This document shows, piece by piece, positions 1 through 5,927 of a DNA stretch of 5,927 nucleotides (the stretch's first letter is position 1; each line of letters begins with the position of its first letter). The notes below the pieces were generated by a model, which searched no databases, was not told the origin of the DNA, and worked only from the letters and a program-made list of their open reading frames with translations. The translations under genes and the position numbers were made by a program. Source of the DNA: an uncultured Actinomycetes bacterium (GTDB taxonomy: Bacteria > Actinomycetota > Thermoleophilia > Solirubrobacterales > Solirubrobacteraceae); NCBI GenBank assembly GCA_937888775.1, contig CALAQT010000211.1, positions 1 to 5,927 of the forward strand, in the 5' to 3' direction.

Positions 1-60
1 GCGCTGTCTGAGGAGCTGATCGAGTTTCTGACCCTGATCGCCTACAAGTACCTCGGCTAG
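1..60 (+). CDS. 3' end of an unidentified plus-strand gene (partial)
   Basis: The first 60 bases read as an open frame of 19 codons ending in TAG. The peptide is ALSEELIEFLTLIAYKYLG, cut off by the window edge at its N-terminal side. Third codon positions are mostly G or C, as in the real genes here, and the residue pattern alternates acidic and hydrophobic positions like an amphipathic C-terminal helix. That supports a true coding end rather than chance. It is too short to assign to a family; a helical C-terminus of this kind occurs in many small helical enzymes and regulators. The gene runs towards the lactate/glycolate cluster, so the two transcription units are convergent with only about 30 nt between this stop and the nearest minus-strand stop. 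Confidence 0.55.
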   Translation, partial: ALSEELIEFLTLIAYKYLG

Positions 61-113
61 CCAGGGTTGCTGCCGCCGAGCTCGTTAACCTCAGCGCGCC
101 GGCACCCCTGGCT
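59..113. repeat. 8-bp inverted repeat at the convergent gene junction
   Basis: AGCCAGGG at 59-66 is exactly complementary to CCCTGGCT at 106-113, with 39 nt between. The left arm includes the TAG stop of the plus-strand gene; the right arm lies inside the last codons of the small minus-strand ORF. It sits where a bidirectional terminator for two convergent units would be expected. However, the loop is long and there is no T-run on either side, so a working intrinsic terminator is doubtful. The loop also contains the short palindromes CGAGCTCG (77-84) and GTTAAC (84-89). Confidence 0.25.
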
Positions 114-272
114 CGTCGGTGTCCCGGCGCTCTTCTCCGCCGCTCGGCTGCGGCACGCCAAAGTCCACGTCGACCACCTCGAATCCCTCATCCGTCTCGC
201 TCTCGGCGTAGCCCGCATAGGCGCGCATGTCGCCGGGATCAGCTGGACCTGGGTGATGAAGCGAGCGAGCAT
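91..272 (-). CDS. Small hypothetical gene downstream of lutC, apparently frameshifted
   Basis: No family is recognised. An ATG at 270-272, 48 nt past the lutC stop, opens MLARFITQVQLIPA in codons with almost all G/C third positions. From about position 231 the coding signal moves to another frame, which contains an ATG at 226-228 and continues MRAYAGYAESETDEGFEVVD, ending in TGA at 91-93. That 45-codon frame has G/C in about 37 of 44 third positions. Joined by one added base near 231, the two parts give an acidic protein of about 59 residues. Alternatively the true gene is only the 45-residue part (91-228). Neither start has a clear Shine-Dalgarno sequence. The strand, short spacing and position suggest a last member of the lut operon. 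The region lies within a very long open frame antisense to lutC and lutB codon structure, so openness alone is not evidence; the codon bias is. Confidence 0.4.
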
Positions 273-320
273 TGCCGCGGCAGTTCGACGCCCTCTGAAC
301 TGGCCGTCGGCGGTCCGCTT

Positions 321-962
321 TCAGCAGTCGACGACGAAGACGTCGAGCGTGCGGGGGCCGTGGACGCCTTCGACGCGGTCGAGTTCGATGTCCGAAGTGG
401 CTGACGGGCCCGAGATCAAGGTGATCGGCTGGCCCTCCGCGGCGACTCGGGCCAGCGCGGCGACGCCGTCGGGCACGGACGGGACAATGTCGTGCGATCT
501 GACGACGCAGAGGTGGTAGTCGGGCACGAGCGTGAGCGCGCGGCGCCCGCAGGCGCCCGTGCCGTCGAGCACGATCGTGCCCGTTTCCGCGATCGCGAGC
601 ACGCAGCCCGACAGCACGCCGTCCAGCGCGTCGAGCTGGCGGGGGGAGAGCGGGGGGTCGTCCCGCACCAGCTCGACGCCGTAGACCGTCCACGCCGGGG
701 CGTCGGCCGGCACTGCGACTCGGCGGGCCCCGCGCAGCGCGCACGCGGCCGTCAGCGCGCGCGGCAGCTCGTCGCCGCGCACTCGTTTCACGGTCGCCCG
801 GTAGTCCGAGACGCGCTCGCAGAAGCGGTCGACCGTGACGGAACCGCCGCCGGCGCCCAGTGCGCCCGCTTGGTGGTAGGCGCGCTGGACCTCCGGGATC
901 TCGGCGGCCGGGCCGAGAGCGGCGCGCACGCGCGCCAGCACGGCTTCGCGGGCGCCACTCAC
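321..962 (-). CDS. lutC: LutC, L-lactate utilization protein (LUD domain)
   Basis: LutC (LldG/YkgG) is the third subunit of the cytoplasmic LutABC complex, which oxidises L-lactate to pyruvate without flavin-type LldD; its exact chemical role is not settled. The 213-residue product is close to the usual size (about 220-240). It is a single LUD domain: AETGTIVLDGTGACGRRALT at residues 125-144, VPDYHLCVVRSHDIVPSVPD at 146-165, and the C-terminal signature ISGPSATSDIELDRVEGVHG at 183-202 followed by the PRTLDVFVVDC terminus. The start is GTG at 960-962, sharing four bases (GTGA) with the lutB stop, which implies translational coupling; no strong separate Shine-Dalgarno sequence is visible. It is the last well-supported gene of the cluster. 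The identification is firm at family level. Confidence 0.93.
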   Translation of the reverse strand: MSGAREAVLARVRAALGPAAEIPEVQRAYHQAGALGAGGGSVTVDRFCERVSDYRATVKRVRGDELPRALTAACALRGARRVAVPADAPAWTVYGVELVRDDPPLSPRQLDALDGVLSGCVLAIAETGTIVLDGTGACGRRALTLVPDYHLCVVRSHDIVPSVPDGVAALARVAAEGQPITLISGPSATSDIELDRVEGVHGPRTLDVFVVDC

Positions 963-2365
963 GGCGCCGGCCCGTCACCGCGCAAAGGCCGTGGCGGTCG
1001 CGAGCGCCACCACTCCCGGAAGGTCTGCGCGGGCACCTCCGGGAGGTCGCGCATCGCCGACCAGCCGGGGAGCAGCGCGTTCCCGATCGGCCCGCGGCCC
1101 AGCCGCGCGAGTTTCTGCGCCCGCTCGTAGCGGCTCTGGGAGCCGAACACTCGGCCGATCGCTTCCATCGCCAGCGCTTCGGGCGACAGCCGGCTCTTGT
1201 GCTCGCGCACGACGCGCCCGCGCAGGTGGATGAGCACCGACGGGATGTCGATCTTGACCGGACAGACCTCGTAGCAGGCGCCGCACAGCGTCGACGCCCA
1301 GGGCAGCGTCGCCGCGTTCTCCAGGCCACGCAGTTGCGGCGTGAGGATCGCCCCGATCGGGCCGGGATAGACCGACTCGTAGGCGTGCCCGCCGGTGCGC
1401 GAGTAAACCGGGCAGGAGTTCAGGCACGCCGAGCAGCGGATGCAATGCAGCGCCTGGCGGCCCACCTCGTCGCCCAGCACGTCGGTGCGGCCGTTGTCGA
1501 GCAGCACGAGGTGGAACTCCTGCGGCCCGTCGTCGGCGCGCACGCCGGTCCACATCGACGTGTACGGGTTCATCCGCTCGCCGTTGGAGGAGCGCGGCAG
1601 CAGCTGCAGGAACACCTCGAGGTCGCGCCACTCCGCCAGCACCTTCTCGATCCCGATCACGGTGATCAGGACCCGTGGGAGTGTGGTGCACATGCGCCCG
1701 TTGCCCTCGGACTCCACGACGCAGATCGTGCCGGTCTCGGCCACCCCGAAGTTCGCCCCCGAGATCGCCACCGGCACCGATAGGAACTTCTCGCGCAGGT
1801 GGCGGCGCGCGGCCTCCGCGATCGCGGTGGCCTCCCAGCGGAGGTCCTGACCGCGCGCGATGGTCTGCTCGAACAGCTGCTTGATCTCCGCCCGGTTGGG
1901 GTGGATGGCCGGAACGAGGATGTGCGAGGAGGTGTCGTGGGCGAGCTGGTTGATCAGCTCGGCCAGGTCGGTCTCGATCGCCTCGACGCCCAGCGCGGCC
2001 AGCGCGTCGTTCAGCCCGATCTCGTCCGTGGCGAGCGACTTGACCTTGATCACCTCGCGCACGGCGTGCCCACGCACGATCCCGCCCACGATCGCGTTCG
2101 CTTCGGCGGCGTCGCGCGCCCAGTGCACCTGCCCGCCCGCGCGCGTGACTGACGCCTCCAAACGCTCGAGCTGCTCGGGCAACGTGGCCATCGCACGGGC
2201 CTTGATCGCCGCGCTGGTCGCGCGCCGCGCCTCCCAGTCGGGCACCTCCTCGACCATCGCGGCCCGCTTCGCGCGGATCGTGCTCGTCGCCTTGTTCAGG
2301 TTGCGGCGCAGCTGCGCGTCGGCGAGCGCCTCGCGCGCGGCGGCGGGGAACCCGGTCGCGCTCAC
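959..2365 (-). CDS. lutB: LutB, iron-sulfur L-lactate oxidation protein
   Basis: LutB (LldF/YkgF) is the large subunit of the LutABC L-lactate oxidation complex and carries the ferredoxin-type clusters that pass electrons on. The 468-residue product matches the family length (about 475). It begins with the typical ALADAQLRRNLNKATSTIRA segment (residues 14-33). A LUD domain follows, with ISGANFGVAETGTICVVESE (201-220) and RMCTTLPRVLITVIG (224-238). Then come two 4Fe-4S motifs, CIRCSACLNSCP (Cys308, 311, 314, 318) and CGACYEVCP (Cys361, 364, 368). Between them lies YPGPIGAILTPQL, characteristic of LutB. The open frame extends further upstream to about 2572, but that part is antisense-like text inside lutA. 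GTG at 2363-2365 is chosen because homology begins right after it and it overlaps the lutA stop as GTGA. Its own stop overlaps the lutC start in the same way. Confidence 0.95.
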   Translation of the reverse strand: MSATGFPAAAREALADAQLRRNLNKATSTIRAKRAAMVEEVPDWEARRATSAAIKARAMATLPEQLERLEASVTRAGGQVHWARDAAEANAIVGGIVRGHAVREVIKVKSLATDEIGLNDALAALGVEAIETDLAELINQLAHDTSSHILVPAIHPNRAEIKQLFEQTIARGQDLRWEATAIAEAARRHLREKFLSVPVAISGANFGVAETGTICVVESEGNGRMCTTLPRVLITVIGIEKVLAEWRDLEVFLQLLPRSSNGERMNPYTSMWTGVRADDGPQEFHLVLLDNGRTDVLGDEVGRQALHCIRCSACLNSCPVYSRTGGHAYESVYPGPIGAILTPQLRGLENAATLPWASTLCGACYEVCPVKIDIPSVLIHLRGRVVREHKSRLSPEALAMEAIGRVFGSQSRYERAQKLARLGRGPIGNALLPGWSAMRDLPEVPAQTFREWWRSRPPRPLRGDGPAP

Positions 2366-3038
2366 GTCGCCGCCAGGATCTCGGCCATGTGCATGACCCG
2401 CACCCCGGCGCGCTGGCGCCGCAGCGCCCCACCGATGTGCATCAGGCATGAGCTGTCGGCCGCCGTGCACACCTCCGCACCGGTGTTGAGCACGTGGCGC
2501 AGCTTGTCGGAGAGCATCGCCATCGAGGTATCGGCGTTCTTCACCGCGAACGTCCCGCCGAACCCGCAGCACTCGGCCGCGTCGCCCAGCTCGACGAGGT
2601 CGATCCCGCGCACGCGCTCCAACAACCGCCGCGGCCGATCCCCCACCCGCAGCAGCCGCAGCGAGTGACAGGTCGGATGCAGCGCGACCCGATGCGGGAA
2701 CGTAGCGCCGACGTCCTCCACCCCCAGCCGGTCGACGAGGAACTCCGTCAACTCGGCGAGCCGCCCGTCGAGCCCCGCGCCGTTCTCGCGCAGATACGCC
2801 ACGCAGGACGCCGACGGCGAAACCACCACCTCGGCGTTCTCGAACACCCGCTCGAACCGCCGCGCCAGCGCGAGCCCCCGCTCCCGATAGCCCGTGTTGG
2901 TGTGCATCTGGCCACAGCAGGTCTGCGCCTCGGGAAGTCCACCTCGCACCCCAGCCGCTCGAGCAGCGTTACCACCGCGCGCCCGGTTTGCGGGAACAGC
3001 GTGTCGCTAAAACAGGTCACAAACAGCGCGACCCGCAC
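2362..3038 (-). CDS. lutA: LutA, CCG-domain L-lactate oxidation subunit, with an apparent -1 base frameshift
   Basis: LutA (LldE/YkgE) is the small subunit of LutABC, with two cysteine-rich CCG domains that bind an Fe-S centre. A GTG start at 3036-3038, with TGA in frame upstream, encodes MRVALFVTCFSDTLFPQTGR and continues to EVDFP (residue 36). The expected next residues EAQTCCGQMHTNTGYRERG are present but in another frame. Adding one C to the CCC run (GGG at 2932-2934 on the plus strand) restores a 225-residue LutA, near the usual ~238. The restored protein has both CCG motifs (AQTCCGQ and AECCGFGG), PSASC, HPTCHS and DSSCLMHIGG. Without repair, the first frame runs into Arg-rich nonsense and stops at 2748, and the second frame alone (2362-2949) lacks the first 36 residues. 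Everything else looks intact, so a sequencing/assembly indel in a short homopolymer is most likely; a recent inactivating mutation is possible. The stop overlaps the lutB start (GTGA). Confidence 0.85.
2931..2936 (-). other. Site of the lutA frame break
   Basis: Read on the minus strand, the bases run GAC TTC CCG AGG. The conserved protein requires GAC TTC CCC GAG (Asp-Phe-Pro-Glu). The run of three C residues (plus-strand GGG 2932-2934) is therefore one base short. The sequence is not a recognised ribosomal slippery heptamer, and I see no stop codon or obvious pairing structure immediately after it, so programmed frameshifting is not favoured. Confidence 0.8.
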
Positions 3039-3110
3039 GGTTCCCCACTCGGTTCAGTCGGTGACCCTCCACGATCAGCGCTGCACTATTAGCCGAGGAG
3101 GATAACGGTC
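3039..3110 (-). other. 72-nt gap between glcF and lutA
   Basis: This is the only real break inside the cluster; all other junctions of the five main genes overlap by four bases. A purine-rich GTGGGGAA lies a few bases before the lutA GTG and may serve as its ribosome binding site, although it matches the anti-Shine-Dalgarno sequence only partly. No convincing hairpin-plus-T-run terminator or sigma-70-like promoter pair was found. An internal promoter separating glcDF from lutABC therefore remains possible but unproven. Confidence 0.35.
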
Positions 3111-4198
<1,088 letters not shown>

Positions 4199-4202
<4 letters not shown>

Positions 4203-5590
4203 GAACCGAGCTTTCCGGGGTTGAGGATGCCGTTAGGGTCAAACGCGGCCTTGATCCGCCGCAGTAGCGCCATCTGCTCAGCACCGAGCTGTCGCTCGAG
4301 ATAGCGCAGCTTCGGGATCCCGATCCCGTGCTCGCCGGTGATCGTGCCGTCGAGCTCGATCGCCCGCGCGAAGATCTCATCGAAGGCGGCGCGCGCCCGC
4401 TCGACCGCGCCCTCGTCGGCCGCGTCGAGGACCGCGGTCGGATGCAGGTTGCCGTCGCCTGCGTGGCCGAACGTGCCGATCTTGAGCCGGTGACGCTCGG
4501 CGACCTCCTGGATGAAATCGACCATCTCGGCGATCCGCGACCGCGGCACCGTCGCATCCTCGAGCAGCGTCAGCGGCTCCAGACGCGAGAGCGCGGGCAG
4601 CGCGGCACGGCGCGCCTCGAGCACCTCGCTCGCCGCCTCCGGAGACTCGGCGATCCGCACCGACATCGCCCCCTCCGACGCGCACGCCTGCGCGATCCGC
4701 TCCAGATCGCGCTCGATCACGGCGGGGTTCCCGTCCTGGCCGAAAATCAGCAGCGCGCCGGCGGACGTGTCAAGCCCGATCTGCGCGTAGTCCTCCACCG
4801 CGCCGATACAAACCCGGTCGAGAAACTCGAGCGTCACCGGGAGAACGCCTGAGGCGAGCGCACGCGACACCGCTCGCGCGGCGTCGGCGAGATCGGGGAA
4901 GTAGGCCATCCCGTAACCGGACGCCTCGGGCGCGGGGACCAGCCGCAGCGTCAGCTCGGTCATCACCGCGAGCGTGCCCTCGCTGCCGCACAGCAGACGC
5001 CGCAGGTCATAGCCCGCGACGTCCTTCACGAGCCGCCCGCCACTGCGAATGATCTCGCCCGTGGCCAGCACAGCCTGTACGCCGAGCACGTAGTCGCGCG
5101 TGACCCCATACTTCAGCGCGCGCAGACCGCCCGCGCACTCCGCCACGTTCCCACCGATCGTCGCCGTCGACTGGCTCCCAGGATCGGGCGGGAACAGCAT
5201 CCCCTTCGCGGCAGCGGCCTGCGCCAGCTCGAGCGTACGCACGCCCGGCTCGCAGATCGCGACGAGCTCCGCGTCGCTGACCTCCTTGATCTTGTTCATC
5301 CGCGTCAGCACGAGCACGATGCCGCCACGGTGCGGAACCGTCCCGGCGCTCAGATTCGTGCCCGATCCGCGCGGAACGACCGGGACCGCCAGCTCGTTCG
5401 CGAGCCGCAGCACCCCGGCAACCTCCTCAGCCGACGCCGGGAAAGCGACCGCATCGGGACGACCGCGCTCGAGCGGCGTCGCGTCCGTCGAGAAGGTCAC
5501 CAGCGCGCCTTCGTCGGTCCGAACGTGGTCGCGCCCCACGATCTCCTGCAAACGCCCGCCCAGCCCGGTTGACGTCGCCGTGGCAGCCAA
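4199..5590 (-). CDS. glcD: GlcD, FAD-linked glycolate / D-lactate dehydrogenase subunit
   Basis: This flavoprotein oxidises a 2-hydroxyacid (glycolate, D-lactate or similar) to the 2-oxoacid. Over 463 residues it shows an N-terminal PCMH-type FAD-binding domain: VVPRGSGTNLSAG (71-83), PPDPGSQSTATIGGNVAECA (134-153), YGVTRDYVLG (161-170), and GRLVKDVAGYDLRRLLCGSE (185-204) with GTLAVMTELTLRL. The C-terminal FAD-oxidase domain has the metal/substrate His motif GHAGDGNLHP (375-384), TGEHGIG (418-424) and the closing DPNGILNPGK (451-460). E. coli GlcD is 499 residues. The start is TTG at 5588-5590: a TGA lies in frame four codons upstream, and the homology begins about residue 14. A GTG at codon 18, preceded closely by AGGAG, is an alternative but would remove conserved residues. 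No good Shine-Dalgarno sequence precedes the TTG. No separate GlcE subunit is visible, so this looks like a two-subunit GlcD-GlcF type. D-lactate dehydrogenase is an equally good functional reading given the lut genes downstream. Confidence 0.92.
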
Positions 5591-5599
5591 CTCACACGC

Positions 5600-5746
5600 T
5601 CAGAGACATTCGCGGTTGAGCCCGAGGCTGCACGAGACAGATCTTCCCAGTCGCCGCTGCCGCGTGCCGCCCGGCCTTGAGGAGGCGCCCGAAGCGTTCT
5701 GACCGGCAGGAGGGCCCACGCGCTTCTCTGGATTGCGGGAGTTCAT
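5600..5746 (-). CDS. Possible 48-codon leader ORF before glcD
   Basis: An ATG at 5744-5746 is preceded by GAGGAG with a 4-nt spacer, one of the best ribosome binding sites in the window. It opens MNSRNPEKRVGPPAGQNASG and ends in TGA at 5600-5602 after 48 codons, nine bases before the glcD TTG and in the same frame as glcD. The peptide is Arg/Gly/Ser-rich, low in complexity and not recognised. Codon bias is only moderate. If translated, it could deliver ribosomes to the glcD start, which lacks its own good binding site. It could equally be a chance ORF. The overlapping frame 5592-5816, ending 1 nt before the glcD start, is a weaker competitor. Confidence 0.25.
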   Translation of the reverse strand: MNSRNPEKRVGPPAGQNASGASSRPGGTRQRRLGRSVSCSLGLNRECL

Positions 5747-5756
5747 CGGGCTCCTC
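5744..5756 (-). promoter_or_regulatory. Shine-Dalgarno-like GAGGAG plus ATG upstream of glcD
   Basis: The minus strand reads GAGGAG, CCCG, ATG. The purine core is a close match to the anti-Shine-Dalgarno sequence at a slightly short spacing. It lies about 155 nt before the glcD start, so it cannot serve glcD directly; it would initiate the short leader ORF. Confidence 0.35.
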
Positions 5757-5774
5757 GCTGCCCAGTTGCATGGA

Positions 5775-5812
5775 AAGCGGCAGCCGTCCCGATGGTCGCT
5801 GCGCTGCCGCTT
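5775..5812. repeat. Perfect 10-bp inverted repeat upstream of glcD
   Basis: AAGCGGCAGC (5775-5784) and GCTGCCGCTT (5803-5812) are exactly complementary around an 18-nt loop, giving a strong GC-rich stem. On the minus strand the stem is followed by only a short TTT, so it is a weak candidate for an intrinsic terminator ending a gene outside the window. A leader hairpin in the glcD transcript or a dimeric operator are alternatives. A near-copy of the right arm (CGCTGCCGCGTGC, 5655-5667) could pair with the left arm instead. Confidence 0.45.
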
Positions 5813-5927
5813 GCACGCGAAAGCACCAACGAGTCGACCGCGCCGCTCGGCCTGAAAGATGTCATGTCCAGCGGCGTGTGAGGCGGCGGTGAAGGTGGTC
5901 GGTCCTCCGCGTCGAACGGCATAGGTC

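Larger units (their letters stand above)
5591..5927. other. 337-nt region upstream of glcD without a confident gene
   Basis: No reading frame on either strand resembles a known protein. Minus-strand frames at 5592-5816 and 5747-5923 are open but Pro/Ser/Arg-rich with mixed codon bias. The region should contain the promoter and operator of the cluster, but I could not pick out a convincing -35/-10 pair. It does hold the inverted repeat at 5775-5812 and the short ORF at 5600-5746, listed separately. G/C bias at third positions is weaker than in the genes to its left. Confidence 0.5.

Noticed and set aside
229..1329. Long minus-strand open frame running through lutC and lutB in an alternative frame
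   Set aside because: Arg/Pro/Ala-rich text typical of a shifted frame in GC-rich coding DNA; the true frames encode recognisable LutC and LutB. Only the tail at 91-228 has independent codon-bias support.
860..1783. Long plus-strand open frame opposite lutB and lutC
   Set aside because: Antisense to a well-conserved gene, Arg/His/Ala-rich, with no recognisable motif; long antisense frames are expected at this GC content.
2366..2572. N-terminal extension of lutB to an upstream start
   Set aside because: The extra ~69 residues are out-of-frame lutA sequence; LutB homology begins right after the GTG at 2363-2365, which overlaps the lutA stop.
2925..2945. Programmed ribosomal frameshift in lutA
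   Set aside because: No canonical slippery heptamer, no adjacent stop or evident stimulatory structure, and LutA is not a family known for recoding; a single-base indel is simpler.
5100..5702. Plus-strand ORF crossing the glcD start and the upstream region
   Set aside because: Most of it is antisense to the conserved N-terminal half of glcD and its Ser/Arg/Pro-rich product has no motif.
5592..5816. 74-codon minus-strand ORF ending 1 nt before glcD
   Set aside because: Starts at a GTG without a binding site inside the inverted repeat, mixed codon bias, no recognised protein; the shorter ORF at 5600-5746 has the better initiation signal, though it too is uncertain.

Overview
The window is GC-rich DNA in which almost every base belongs to one minus-strand gene cluster for 2-hydroxyacid (lactate/glycolate) oxidation. 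Third codon positions are strongly G/C, GTG and TTG starts are frequent, and genes overlap by 4 nt. The style (glcD-glcF joined to lutA-lutB-lutC, Ala/Arg-rich proteins) fits a high-GC actinobacterium, perhaps of the Thermoleophilia/Solirubrobacterales type. That placement is inference from general appearance only; no rRNA or marker gene is present.

Layout, read in the direction of transcription (right to left). (i) 5591-5927 is a 337-nt stretch without a confident gene. It holds a perfect 10-bp inverted repeat and a 48-codon ORF with a good Shine-Dalgarno sequence, ending just before glcD. (ii) 4199-5590 glcD, an FAD-linked 2-hydroxyacid dehydrogenase. (iii) 3111-4202 glcF, its iron-sulfur/CCG-domain partner, overlapping glcD by ATGA. 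(iv) A 72-nt gap. (v) 2362-3038 lutA, with an apparent one-base deletion near codon 36. (vi) 959-2365 lutB and (vii) 321-962 lutC, each joined to the preceding gene by a GTGA overlap. (viii) About 48 nt further on, a small possible gene (91-272) whose coding signal switches frame once. (ix) At the extreme left, the last 19 codons of a plus-strand gene (1-60) converge on the cluster.

Working together: GlcD would oxidise glycolate and/or D-lactate at FAD and hand electrons to GlcF. LutABC is the FMN-independent, iron-sulfur L-lactate oxidation complex. Together the cluster would let the cell oxidise both lactate enantiomers (or glycolate plus L-lactate) to the 2-oxoacid, with electrons passing to the respiratory chain. 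No glcE, lactate permease or GntR/FadR-type regulator is visible inside the window.

I see no mobile element, CRISPR array, tRNA or rRNA, and no clear new system. The most notable points are the lutA frameshift, the frame-switching small gene after lutC, the unusual TTG start and leader of glcD, and the unusual co-location of glcDF with lutABC.
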